DNA of 8,166 nt from positions 1 to 8,166 of the forward strand of contig JAXFQS010000159.1 in the NCBI GenBank assembly GCA_034178815.1, written 5' to 3'. Made by a program: the position numbers and the translations under genes. The notes below the pieces were generated by a model. It did not search any database and was not told where the DNA came from. It worked only from the letters and a program-made list of their open reading frames with translations. This document shows, piece by piece, positions 1-6,307 of the stretch; position 1 is the stretch's first letter; every line of letters begins with the position of its first letter. The DNA comes from JAXFQS01 sp034178815 (GTDB taxonomy: Bacteria > Verrucomicrobiota > Kiritimatiellia > RFP12 > DVOR01).

Positions 1-579
1 GAAGGTACGCCTTACTTCTACGATCCGGTGAGCGGGAAGTGGGAGGCCGGCGACCTGTCGAAGGTCTCGCTGGCGACGAACCAGTCGCTCTTCATCGTGT
101 GCCGGAAGGGGGTCTCTCGTCGGCTTCATCCGCCGGTGTTGCCGCGCGAGGAGGTGCCGGGACCGTGGGTTGTGCGGGTTCCGGGTTTCGAGCCGGTCGA
201 GGTGGCGCGGCTGGCTTCGCTGACGGATCTGCCGTTGCCGCGCGCGGCGCGCTGCCATGCGGGGGATGTGGTCTACGAGACGGTTCTCGAAGGGCCTGCG
301 GTCGGGCTTGATTTGGGGCAGGTCTGCGGTGTGGCGGAGTTGGAAATCTACGGTGTTTCGATGGGGATTCGCTGGTGCACGCCGTACCGTTGGCGCCTGC
401 ATCTGGCGGAGGGAAAGCACCAGGTTCGGGTGCGGGTGACGACGACTTGGCGAAACCGTTTAATCTACGAAGCGGGGCTGCCGGAGTCCGAGCGGAGGTC
501 CTGGACGATTGCGGGGCCGAAGGCGGATGCGCCGTTGGTTCCGGCGGGATTGATTGGCCCGGTGCGAATCGCCCGGTAG
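1..579 (+). CDS. GH106-like alpha-L-rhamnosidase family glycosidase, C-terminal fragment
   Basis: The gene enters from the left edge in frame 1, so 192 codons plus a TAG stop are visible and the catalytic part is missing. The first residues (EGTPYFYDPVSGKWE) match the 'x-P-x-x-(W/Y)-D-P-x-(T/S)-G' turn that precedes the last beta-domains of GH106/GH2-like rhamnosidases. The rest looks like the terminal jelly-roll (sugar-binding) domain of that group: GDVVYETVLEG, then GLDLGQVCGVAELEIYG, WCTPYRWRLHL, VTTTWRNRLIYEAGLPE, and a closing GLIGPVRIAR, matching the usual 'W-x-N-R-L-I-G ... P-x-G-L-x-G-P-V-R' ending. The likely role is removal of rhamnosyl or related sugars from plant or algal polysaccharides outside the cytoplasm. 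The GTG at 28 is internal, not a start. It converges on the minus-strand operon across a 102-bp gap. The family call rests on recalled motif patterns only; another GH2-like glycosidase is possible. Confidence 0.72.
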   Translation, partial: EGTPYFYDPVSGKWEAGDLSKVSLATNQSLFIVCRKGVSRRLHPPVLPREEVPGPWVVRVPGFEPVEVARLASLTDLPLPRAARCHAGDVVYETVLEGPAVGLDLGQVCGVAELEIYGVSMGIRWCTPYRWRLHLAEGKHQVRVRVTTTWRNRLIYEAGLPESERRSWTIAGPKADAPLVPAGLIGPVRIAR

Positions 580-670
580 GCACCTTCGGGGGCGGGTGAA
601 GGGCACGATTCGCCCGGAGGGGTTGGCACCTTCCGGGTGGAAGGGTGTCTACCTTCGCGGGCGAGAGGTG
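579..670. repeat. Imperfect 23-bp tandem repeat in the convergent gap
   Basis: Four units of 23 bp start at 579, 602, 625 and 648, with a decayed fifth at 671. Each begins GGCAC or TCTAC, and units 1, 3 and 4 share ACCTTC at the same offset; unit 2 has ACGATTC instead. By hand count units 1 and 3 match at 15 of 23 positions and units 1 and 4 at 15 of 23. The ACCTTC and GAAGG words can pair, so the region can fold into several competing short hairpins (for example CACCTTCC with GGAAGGGTG, 627-647). It lies between the glycosidase stop and the phosphatase stop. It may be a decayed minisatellite or serve as a two-way transcription end. The units are diverged, so the periodicity needs a statistical test. 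Confidence 0.45.
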
Positions 671-678
671 TTTACCTC
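665..678. other. Short perfect hairpin just beyond the phosphatase stop codon
   Basis: GAGGT-GTTT-ACCTC forms a 5-bp stem with a 4-base loop, ending three bases from the TAG stop of the last operon gene. A second 5-bp stem, GAAGG/CCTTC (640-656), lies just beyond. Neither is followed by a T tract on either strand, so these are not classical intrinsic terminators. They could stabilise the 3' end of the operon mRNA. Confidence 0.35.
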
Positions 679-681
679 GGG

Positions 682-1353
682 CTACTGGCGGAAGGCGAGG
701 GCGGGGGCGTCGGCTTCGGGCGCGAACCAGTCGCTGCGCCACGCGTCGCGCGGTAGGCGCGTGAGCAGGACGCCGCCGAGGTAGGGAACCCAGTCGGTCG
801 CGGAGAAGTCAGGAGCGTGGCCGGTTCCGACGAAGTATTCGGCGCAGACGCTGTCGTGCGAGACGATGACGGCAAGTTTTTCGCGCCGGGATTTCTTGAG
901 CCAGAGGTCGAGTTTGGCTGCGGCGGAGCGGAGGGGATTGTGCCCCGGTGCGCGGCCCTTGACGAGGTAGCGCGTCATCGTCTCGATTGCCCCCTCGCGG
1001 CGCATCGTCTCGAAGACCTTCCGGCGGCTGGCGAAGAAGAGATTGTCGCCGCCGATTTCAACCGCCGGCGTCACCTTCGCCCCGGGAAGCCCCATCCCCT
1101 CGGCAATGCACGCCGCCGTCTGGCGGCAGCGGCGCATCGGGCTCGAAAGGAATACCACGCTGCGGAACGGCCCCAGCATCGCGCCGAACGCGCGCGCCAT
1201 CTCTAGCCCGTGCGGCGTGAGCGAAACCTCCGAGCCGAAGGTGCCGTCGTCGACCGGCAACGAGTAGCGTTCGCTGTGGCGGATGAGTAGCACCGCGCGC
1301 CCTTCGCGGGCCAGCACGCGGCGCAGAAAAGTCAAGTCGGCTGTCGCTTTCAC
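682..1353 (-). CDS. Histidine phosphatase family protein (phosphoglycerate mutase-like)
   Basis: A 223-residue cytoplasmic protein of the histidine phosphatase superfamily, which cleaves phosphate esters through a phospho-histidine intermediate. The N-terminal catalytic strand reads LLIRHSER (R25, H26), with Ser-Glu where most members have Gly-Glu. The arginine-rich segment SSPMRRCRQTA (about 70-80) fits the family's phosphate pocket, and VSHDSV (H166) supplies the second catalytic histidine. The substrate is unknown; phospho-sugars, nucleotides and phosphoproteins are all used in this family. The frame stays open far upstream inside uup, but a GTG at 1353 is chosen because AGGAG sits 7 bases before it and the family's RHxE motif then falls at the usual distance from the N-terminus. 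The GTG overlaps the uup stop codon (GTGA), so it is probably translated by coupling as the last gene of the operon. Confidence 0.85.
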   Translation of the reverse strand: MKATADLTFLRRVLAREGRAVLLIRHSERYSLPVDDGTFGSEVSLTPHGLEMARAFGAMLGPFRSVVFLSSPMRRCRQTAACIAEGMGLPGAKVTPAVEIGGDNLFFASRRKVFETMRREGAIETMTRYLVKGRAPGHNPLRSAAAKLDLWLKKSRREKLAVIVSHDSVCAEYFVGTGHAPDFSATDWVPYLGGVLLTRLPRDAWRSDWFAPEADAPALAFRQ

Positions 1354-3131
1354 AACCCCTCTCCTGTGTCGTTTCCGTCCGCGAGCGCCTGCGATTTGGC
1401 TTCGAGATCGAGCCACCTTTCCATCGCCTCGTCCAGTTCGCGGGTGACCGATTCGAGTTCGGCAAAAAGCCCTTGCGACTCCGCAGTCCAAACCGCCGTC
1501 GCCGCCGTCAGTTCCCCTTGGCGCGCCTCCAGCCGGGCAATCTTCTCCGGCAGAGATTCCAACTCCCGCTGATCCTTGTAGGAGAGTTTCCGCCGCTTCG
1601 GTGGGCACCTCAAGGGCTCCGCCTTGGGCTTCTCCCGGGGCGGCGGAGGCTTGCGCTGGCGCAGCCAATCCGCGTACCCGCCGGGGTAGTCCCCGACCGC
1701 GCCGTCCCCCTCCAGAACCAGCGTCGAAGTCACCACATTGTCCAGAAAAGCCCGGTCGTGGCTCACCAGCAGCAGCGTCCCCGAATAGTTCGCCAACTGC
1801 TCCTCCAACAGTTCCAAAGTCTCCATATCCAGGTCATTCGTCGGCTCGTCCATTGCCAGCAGATTGCCCGGATTGAGGAACAGTTTCGCCAGCAGTAGCC
1901 GCGCCCGCTCGCCCCCGGAGAGTGCCTTCACCGGCTGCCGCGCGCGGTCAGGCGTGAAGAGGAATTCCTGCAAGTACCCGAAGACATGCTTGCGCACCCC
2001 CGCCACGCAAACCTCCTCTTTCCCATCTGCCAGATTGTCCACCACACGCTCCTCGGGGCGTAGCGCCGAACGCAACTGGTCGAAGTGCGCCACCTGCACC
2101 CGGGAGCCCAGCGAAACCGACCCCGAGACGGGCGCGAGTTCCCCGCACAGAAGCCTCAGAAGCGTCGTCTTTCCCGCCCCGTTGCGCCCGATGATCCCGA
2201 TACGCTCGCCCCGGTGGATGCGCAAGGAGAGATCCTTGACGACGGGTTCCTGCCCCGGCCAGGCGAAGGTCAGATGCTCCGCCTTCGCAACCAGTCGGCC
2301 GGAGGGATCGGAGGACTTGAGCGTGAGGGTGGCGGTGCCGCTTTGCGTACGCCTGGCGGCGAACTCCCGGCGCAATTCCATAAGCGCCTGCACCCTCCCT
2401 TCGTTGCGCGTTGTGCGGGCCTTGACGCCTTTGCGCAGCCAGGCTTCTTCCTTGGAAAGGAGCCTGCGCCTGCGTGCCCAGTAGGTCTCCTCGTCGGCGA
2501 GAAGTTCCCGTTTGCGCTTGAGGAAAATGTCGTAGGTGCAGCGCCACCCCGAGAGTTGTCCGCGGTCGAGATCGAAGATTTGGGTTGCCGTCCGCCGGAG
2601 GAAGGCGCGGTCGTGGGTGATGAAGAGTAGGGCGAGCCGGGCGGTGGCAAGGTAGCCTTCGAGCCACTCGATGCTCTCGATATCGAGGTGGTTGGTCGGT
2701 TCGTCCAACAGGAGGAGTTGGGGGGCTGAGGCGAGGGCTCGGGCGAGGTAGACGCGGCGTCTCATTCCGCCGGACAAGGTGGAGAAGGGGGCGTCCGCGG
2801 GTAGGCCGAGTTGGGTGATGAAGAGGTCTTCGCGGGGTGTGTTGGAGTTGTCTTGGGGGAGGGCTTGGGCGACGATTTCGCGTACGGTGCCGCCGGTGTC
2901 TGGGGGAACTTCCTGGGAGAGGTGGGCAAGGCGAAGGTGGGGCTCGCGGATGATTTCGCCGGAGTCGGGTTCGAGGGTTCCGGCGACGATTTTCAGCAGG
3001 GTGGATTTGCCTTCGCCGTTGCGTCCGGTGATGCAGGCGCGGTCGCCTGGATGGAGGGCCATGGAGACATGGTCGAGGACGGGGTCAGAGCCGAAGGAGA
3101 TGGTGATGTCGTGTAGGGTTATGAGGGCCAT
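1350..3131 (-). CDS. uup: ABC-F family ATPase Uup
   Basis: A 593-residue soluble protein with two ABC ATPase domains and no membrane segment, as in ABC-F proteins, which act on ribosomes or, for Uup, are also linked to branched DNA intermediates and transposon excision. Domain 1: Walker A GRNGEGKST (36-44), signature LSGGM (119-123), Walker B LLLLDEPTNHLD (E144), switch H173. A charged inter-domain linker follows (about 200-265). Domain 2: GRNGAGKTT (315-323), LSGGE (404-408), MDEPTNDLD (E429), switch H458. The phrase GTLLLVSHDRAFLDNVVTST and the C-terminal coiled coil starting KLSYKDQRELESLPEKIARL (about 515-590) are typical of Uup rather than EttA, YbiT or YheS. ATG at 3131 is 2 bases past the methyltransferase stop with no clear Shine-Dalgarno, which suggests coupled translation. 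Its stop overlaps the phosphatase GTG. Upstream in-frame sequence is a P/R/H-rich shadow of the methyltransferase gene and is not coding. Confidence 0.93.
   Translation of the reverse strand: MALITLHDITISFGSDPVLDHVSMALHPGDRACITGRNGEGKSTLLKIVAGTLEPDSGEIIREPHLRLAHLSQEVPPDTGGTVREIVAQALPQDNSNTPREDLFITQLGLPADAPFSTLSGGMRRRVYLARALASAPQLLLLDEPTNHLDIESIEWLEGYLATARLALLFITHDRAFLRRTATQIFDLDRGQLSGWRCTYDIFLKRKRELLADEETYWARRRRLLSKEEAWLRKGVKARTTRNEGRVQALMELRREFAARRTQSGTATLTLKSSDPSGRLVAKAEHLTFAWPGQEPVVKDLSLRIHRGERIGIIGRNGAGKTTLLRLLCGELAPVSGSVSLGSRVQVAHFDQLRSALRPEERVVDNLADGKEEVCVAGVRKHVFGYLQEFLFTPDRARQPVKALSGGERARLLLAKLFLNPGNLLAMDEPTNDLDMETLELLEEQLANYSGTLLLVSHDRAFLDNVVTSTLVLEGDGAVGDYPGGYADWLRQRKPPPPREKPKAEPLRCPPKRRKLSYKDQRELESLPEKIARLEARQGELTAATAVWTAESQGLFAELESVTRELDEAMERWLDLEAKSQALADGNDTGEGL
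1361..1365 (-). promoter_or_regulatory. Shine-Dalgarno AGGAG deciding the GTG start of the phosphatase
   Basis: AGGAG lies within the last codons of uup, 7 bases before the GTG at 1353. It is the main reason for choosing this start over upstream in-frame starts inside uup. Confidence 0.7.
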
Positions 3132-3133
3132 TG

Positions 3134-4075
3134 CTAGGCTTGTGCGCGGATGAGGGCGTAGGGGATGGTGGGCATGAAGGTGGTCTGGAGGCGGGTGAAT
3201 CCGGCGGTTTTGAGGAGGGTTTCGGTCTGGCTGGTGGTGAAGACTCTGCCGTGCTGGGAGGTGAGGCGCATGTTGAGGGAGAAGAGTCTGGCGAATAGGG
3301 GCTGGGTGCCGGTGGGGTCGGTCATGAGGTCGAAGATGAGGGCGGTTCCGCCGGGGGTGAGGGCTTGGCGGATGGCGCGGAAGAGGGTGGTTGCGGTGTC
3401 GGGGTTTTCTTGGTGGAGGGCGCCGGCGTAGAGGATGGTGTCGTGGGGGGCGGGGAGGGAATCGGTGCGGTAGTTTCCTGGGGCGAAGCGGAGGCGGTTG
3501 GCGAGTTGGTGCTCTTCGGCGAGTTCTTTTGCGACGGCGAGCACGGGTGGGAGATCGAAGAGGGTGGCGGTGAGTTGGGGGTTGTTCTGGAGGAGGTGGC
3601 GGCTGATGGTGCCGGCGCCGCAGGCGAGGTCGAGGAGGGTGCCTTGGAGGGGGCCGATGGCGGGGAGGAGTTCGGGCAGGAGTCCTGCGGCGCGGCTCTC
3701 CATTCCGAGGACGAAGCGGCGGGTGGCGGCGGGGTCTGAGCCGAGGTGGTCGTGGGGGGGGACGGCGGGCTGTTGGTTGGCGATGGTCTGGGGGAGCCGT
3801 GCCCAGATGGGGTAGAGGTCGATGTTGTAGCGGAGGGCGCCGAGGATGCAGGAGGGGCTGTGGGGGCTGAGAAGGTGTTGGCAGTCTGGGGCGATTTGGT
3901 AGCGGTCGCCGGTTTTTTCGACGAGGCCCATTCCGGCGAGTGCGTCGAGGAGGTCGGCTTCGTAGTCTTGGGCGGTTTTGGGGAGTTGTTCGAAGAGGCG
4001 GAGTTGGACGGCGGCGTTGAGGGCGGCGGCTTTCCAGTATCCGGTGGCGAGGTCTGAGAGTTGGGCGAAGGTCAT
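3134..4075 (-). CDS. SAM-dependent methyltransferase, O-methyltransferase (Methyltransf_2-like) architecture
   Basis: A 313-residue protein with a helical/winged-helix N-terminal dimerisation region (about 1-70, ending DALAGMGLVEKTGDRYQIAP) and a C-terminal Rossmann methyltransferase domain. The SAM-binding loop is LLDLACGAGTIS (147-158); the acidic residue after strand 2 is D174 in LFDLPP; GALHQENPD (218-226) sits where plant-type and polyketide O-methyltransferases carry their catalytic His (LHDW), making H221 the candidate base; TPGG (240-243) is motif III. The substrate cannot be read from the sequence; such enzymes methylate small aromatic or quinone-like hydroxyls. The wing region between FEQLPKTA and LLDALAGMG seems about ten residues shorter than usual. 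The ATG at 4075 overlaps the preceding stop as ATGA and has AAAGGAA six bases upstream. Almost every codon ends in C, unlike the downstream part of uup. Confidence 0.82.
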   Translation of the reverse strand: MTFAQLSDLATGYWKAAALNAAVQLRLFEQLPKTAQDYEADLLDALAGMGLVEKTGDRYQIAPDCQHLLSPHSPSCILGALRYNIDLYPIWARLPQTIANQQPAVPPHDHLGSDPAATRRFVLGMESRAAGLLPELLPAIGPLQGTLLDLACGAGTISRHLLQNNPQLTATLFDLPPVLAVAKELAEEHQLANRLRFAPGNYRTDSLPAPHDTILYAGALHQENPDTATTLFRAIRQALTPGGTALIFDLMTDPTGTQPLFARLFSLNMRLTSQHGRVFTTSQTETLLKTAGFTRLQTTFMPTIPYALIRAQA

Positions 4076-4740
4076 GGGTGGTTCCTTTCGGGGGGTGTGC
4101 AGCGGACAATCCAGATGTCGCCGCGGACGAGAAGTTGGTGTTGCCAGCGGGCTTTTTGGAGGGTGTCGAGGAAGAGTTGCAGGTTGTCGCGCCCGGGGTC
4201 TGCGATCAGGGCTTGGCCGCCGGGGGCGAGGTTTCGGGCGAGGGCCTGGACGAGTGCGGGGATGTGGCGTTTTTCGTAGAGCAGGTCGCTGCCCAGGAGG
4301 TAGGCATAAGGGGGTTCGGCGGATAGCAAGGTTTGCTCTGGAAGGTAGGCATCATTCCAGTCGTAGGGTTGGTACCTGGCGGAGGCGTTGTTGAGTAGGA
4401 AGTTGCGCTCGACCCAGGGGCGAACGCCGGGGTGGAAGTCGCTGGCGGTGGCGTCGGCGCCGAGCAGGGCGGCGACGAGTGTCGGCAGTCCGAGGCCGCA
4501 ACCGAGTTCAAGGGTGCGGGCGCCGCGCAGGCAGCTGCGAATCTCCCAGAGGTATTCGGCGAGGGCCCGCGCGGAGGGCCAGAGCCAGGCGTAGTAGGGG
4601 ATGGCATCGACATCGGAGGGGGCTGTCTCGATGGCGTGGTCGAGCAGGGCGTCGATGTCCTTCGGGGCCGAGAGATGCAGGTGCAGGTCGCCGATTTGGA
4701 GGTCGGTCTCGCCCAGGGGTTCGACAGGGTCACCGAGCAT
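4072..4740 (-). CDS. Class I SAM-dependent methyltransferase, METTL/lysine methyltransferase-like
   Basis: A 222-residue single-domain protein, unrelated in layout to its neighbour methyltransferase. Visible motifs: the substrate-side YYAWLWPSARALAEYL (49-64), SAM loop TLELGCGLGLPT (76-87), D101 in ASDFHPG after strand 2, a DW pair at 127-128 where a SAM adenine contact is common, GSDLLYE (150-156) as post-strand-4 motif, LAPGG (171-175), and ADPGR (180-184). The 'WPSA ... ELGCGxGxP ... GSDLLYE' order recalls the Methyltransf_16 / ETF-beta lysine methyltransferase (METTL20/21-like) group, so a protein lysine substrate is a fair guess but not shown. The ATG at 4740 lies inside the end of the acetyltransferase gene, an 11-bp overlap, with no Shine-Dalgarno visible; earlier in-frame codons are out-of-frame acetyltransferase sequence. 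Its stop overlaps the next start (ATGA). Confidence 0.8.
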   Translation of the reverse strand: MLGDPVEPLGETDLQIGDLHLHLSAPKDIDALLDHAIETAPSDVDAIPYYAWLWPSARALAEYLWEIRSCLRGARTLELGCGLGLPTLVAALLGADATASDFHPGVRPWVERNFLLNNASARYQPYDWNDAYLPEQTLLSAEPPYAYLLGSDLLYEKRHIPALVQALARNLAPGGQALIADPGRDNLQLFLDTLQKARWQHQLLVRGDIWIVRCTPPERNHP

Positions 4741-5242
4741 AGTCGTGCAGGTCGAGAGCCATAGCAATCTCGGGGCAGGTGAAGGGATCGCTGTGCTTCG
4801 TGCAGTAGATGCAGCCGAGGTAGATTTTATGCATAATCTGGGTCTTCGCAATCTCCCGGAAGCCGAGCGTGCGGAAGAAGCCGGGGGCGTAGGTGAGCAC
4901 CAATGCCTGCGCCGGACGGAATGCCACGATGCGCCCCAGTACGGTTCGAATCAGCCGTGTCCCGATATGCCCCGAGCGCAATTCCCGCTTCACCGCCACC
5001 GACTGCAATTCCACCGTCGTGTTCCCCGGATTGCCAATCTCCGGGAGGATTTGCCAGCAGGCGCAGGCCACAATCTCGCCCTCCTCCGAGACCGCCACCG
5101 TAAAGCGATCGATGTTCTCGATAATACTGTTCGGCGGCCGCGCAATCAACTCGTCGGGGTAGGATCGTATCAACCTCCCGATCCCCTCCACATCATCGAG
5201 CGTGGCCGGACGGAAGACAAAATCATCAGGATTGATAGCCAT
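4730..5242 (-). CDS. GNAT N-acetyltransferase resembling short-form N-acetylglutamate synthase
   Basis: A 170-residue GNAT-fold protein that would transfer acetyl from acetyl-CoA to an amine. It opens with the typical FRPATLDDVEGIGRLI (10-25), has a central strand VACACWQI, then motif A TVELQSVAVKRELRSGHIG (76-94) and motif B around LTYAPGFFRTLGFREI (116-131). The tail HKIYLGCIYCTKHSDPFTCP (138-157), with CxxC plus a third Cys before E158, closely recalls single-domain N-acetylglutamate synthases (Rv2747-like 'HK-W-x-x-C-x-x-C ... C-x-E-x-A'), which make the first arginine intermediate. The CoA loop reads R-S-G-H-I-G, so the usual fourth-position Gly is His. No arginine gene is next to it. 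ATG at 5242 has AGGAG 8 bases upstream, inside the transporter stop region. Codons here mostly end in G, unlike the flanking methyltransferase genes. GNAT is certain; the substrate is tentative. Confidence 0.85.
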   Translation of the reverse strand: MAINPDDFVFRPATLDDVEGIGRLIRSYPDELIARPPNSIIENIDRFTVAVSEEGEIVACACWQILPEIGNPGNTTVELQSVAVKRELRSGHIGTRLIRTVLGRIVAFRPAQALVLTYAPGFFRTLGFREIAKTQIMHKIYLGCIYCTKHSDPFTCPEIAMALDLHDYAR

Positions 5243-5250
5243 CAGTCGCA

Positions 5251-5255
5251 CTCCT
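5251..5255 (-). promoter_or_regulatory. Shine-Dalgarno AGGAG for the acetyltransferase, overlapping the transporter stop
   Basis: On the minus strand the sequence reads TAGGAGTGCGACTG directly before ATG, so the transporter TAG stop forms the start of the AGGAG site, 8 bases from the next start. This fixes the acetyltransferase start and suggests re-initiation by ribosomes finishing the transporter. Confidence 0.7.
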
Positions 5256-6279
5256 AGCACTGCCCCGCCCGGACAATTAGATAGAGCCCCGCCGCAAACA
5301 GCAGCACCATCGAAACATTCAGCCAGGTGCACACCCGCGGCGCCCCCTTGAACTCGCGCCAGACCAGAATTCCCCACAACGCCGCCACCAGCGTCGCACC
5401 TTGCCCCAACGCGTAAGCTATCGCCGCACCGGCCGTCCCCGCCGCCACGAACGAGATCAATGTCCCGCAAGCCCAAATCCCCCCGCCAAGCAACCCCACC
5501 AAGTGCGTCGCGGGCTTCCCCCGGAAGTAATCCCGCCCCCGCGCCGGCTCGCCGGATACCGGAAAACGCATCGCCAAGGTGTTCCAGACAAAGTTCGACA
5601 CCAACACGCCAAGAGTGAAGACGAAGAACGCGACATAGGGCGTCAGAAGCCCCTCTTTCGGCGCGGCGGATGCGAACTCCAAGTCGATGGCCCTGTTCAC
5701 CAGCGGGGAGAAGAAACTCATCAGAATGCCCGCGGCGGCTGCCAGCATAAGCCCCTTGCGCAAGGCTTTCGGGTCGGTCTTGGCCAGGCAGGCACGGTTG
5801 CGGATCCTGAACGCGAAGGCGTCGCAGAGGATGGAAGCGACGATGAGGATTAGGCCGCACCAAATGAGCGCGGGGTTGCCTTTGTGGTCGACCAGATGGT
5901 TGGCGGCGGTGCCTCCGACGAGTGCCAATCCGACGCCCACCGGGAAGGCGACAGCCATGCCGGCGATGGCTATGGATGCGACCAAAAGGATGTTGGCGGC
6001 GTTGAAGATGATGCCGGCGGCGAGGGGACCGAGGAGGGTTTTGGCGGGGGCGGAGCAGAGGTTGGAGGTGAAGTTCCAGGTGTCCATCTCGCCGGTGGAT
6101 CCGAGGGTTAGGCCGGCGGCGAGGGCGAATAGGACGAGGCCCAGGACATAGTCCCAGTAGAAGAATTCGTAGCGCCAGGTTTTGCCGGCGAGTTTCTGGG
6201 TATTGCCCCAACTTCCCCAGCAGAGCATGGTCAGGACGCAGAGTGCGACGGCGTGGGGGTAGTGGCTGCAGTAGTACAT
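5254..6279 (-). CDS. GRP/DMT-superfamily sugar transporter (GlcU/RbsU-like), ten helices
   Basis: A 341-residue integral membrane protein with about ten hydrophobic segments (near 10-27, 42-60, 82-103, 105-124, 136-155, 175-194, 212-233, 258-280, 283-304, 316-336) in the two-times-five arrangement of the drug/metabolite transporter superfamily. The opening TMLCWGSWGNTQKLAGKTWR and the following YWDYVLG are typical of the glucose/ribose porter family, often labelled 'multidrug DMT transporter permease' in genomes. It would carry a sugar across the inner membrane by proton coupling. Position 28 bases after ribokinase supports ribose or a related pentose or nucleoside sugar as substrate (inference). 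ATG at 6279 has only a weak AAGAAG upstream. The gene is compositionally split: codons end mostly in C in the N-terminal half and mostly in G in the C-terminal half, with the frame intact throughout. Confidence 0.86.
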   Translation of the reverse strand: MYYCSHYPHAVALCVLTMLCWGSWGNTQKLAGKTWRYEFFYWDYVLGLVLFALAAGLTLGSTGEMDTWNFTSNLCSAPAKTLLGPLAAGIIFNAANILLVASIAIAGMAVAFPVGVGLALVGGTAANHLVDHKGNPALIWCGLILIVASILCDAFAFRIRNRACLAKTDPKALRKGLMLAAAAGILMSFFSPLVNRAIDLEFASAAPKEGLLTPYVAFFVFTLGVLVSNFVWNTLAMRFPVSGEPARGRDYFRGKPATHLVGLLGGGIWACGTLISFVAAGTAGAAIAYALGQGATLVAALWGILVWREFKGAPRVCTWLNVSMVLLFAAGLYLIVRAGQC

Positions 6280-6307
6280 GGTTGGGAGGCTTCTTGGGGG
6301 GTGGTTG

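Noticed and set aside
28..30. GTG at 28 as the start of a small plus-strand gene
   Set aside because: The frame is open to the window edge and residues before the GTG (EGTPYFYDP) already match the glycosidase family, so the gene simply enters from the left.
585..680. Rho-independent terminator in the convergent gap
   Set aside because: Several hairpins are possible, but none is followed by a T run on either strand.
3132..4109. In-frame upstream extension of the uup reading frame to 4109, giving a 919-residue protein
   Set aside because: The extra sequence is extremely rich in Pro, Arg and His and lies out of frame over the well-supported methyltransferase gene. Uup normally begins with the first ATPase strand, as at ATG 3131.
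5243..6211. In-frame N-terminal extension of the acetyltransferase to 493 residues
   Set aside because: The extension is an Arg/Pro/His-rich out-of-frame reading of the transporter gene. A strong AGGAG 8 bases before ATG 5242 and the normal GNAT N-terminus support the short form.
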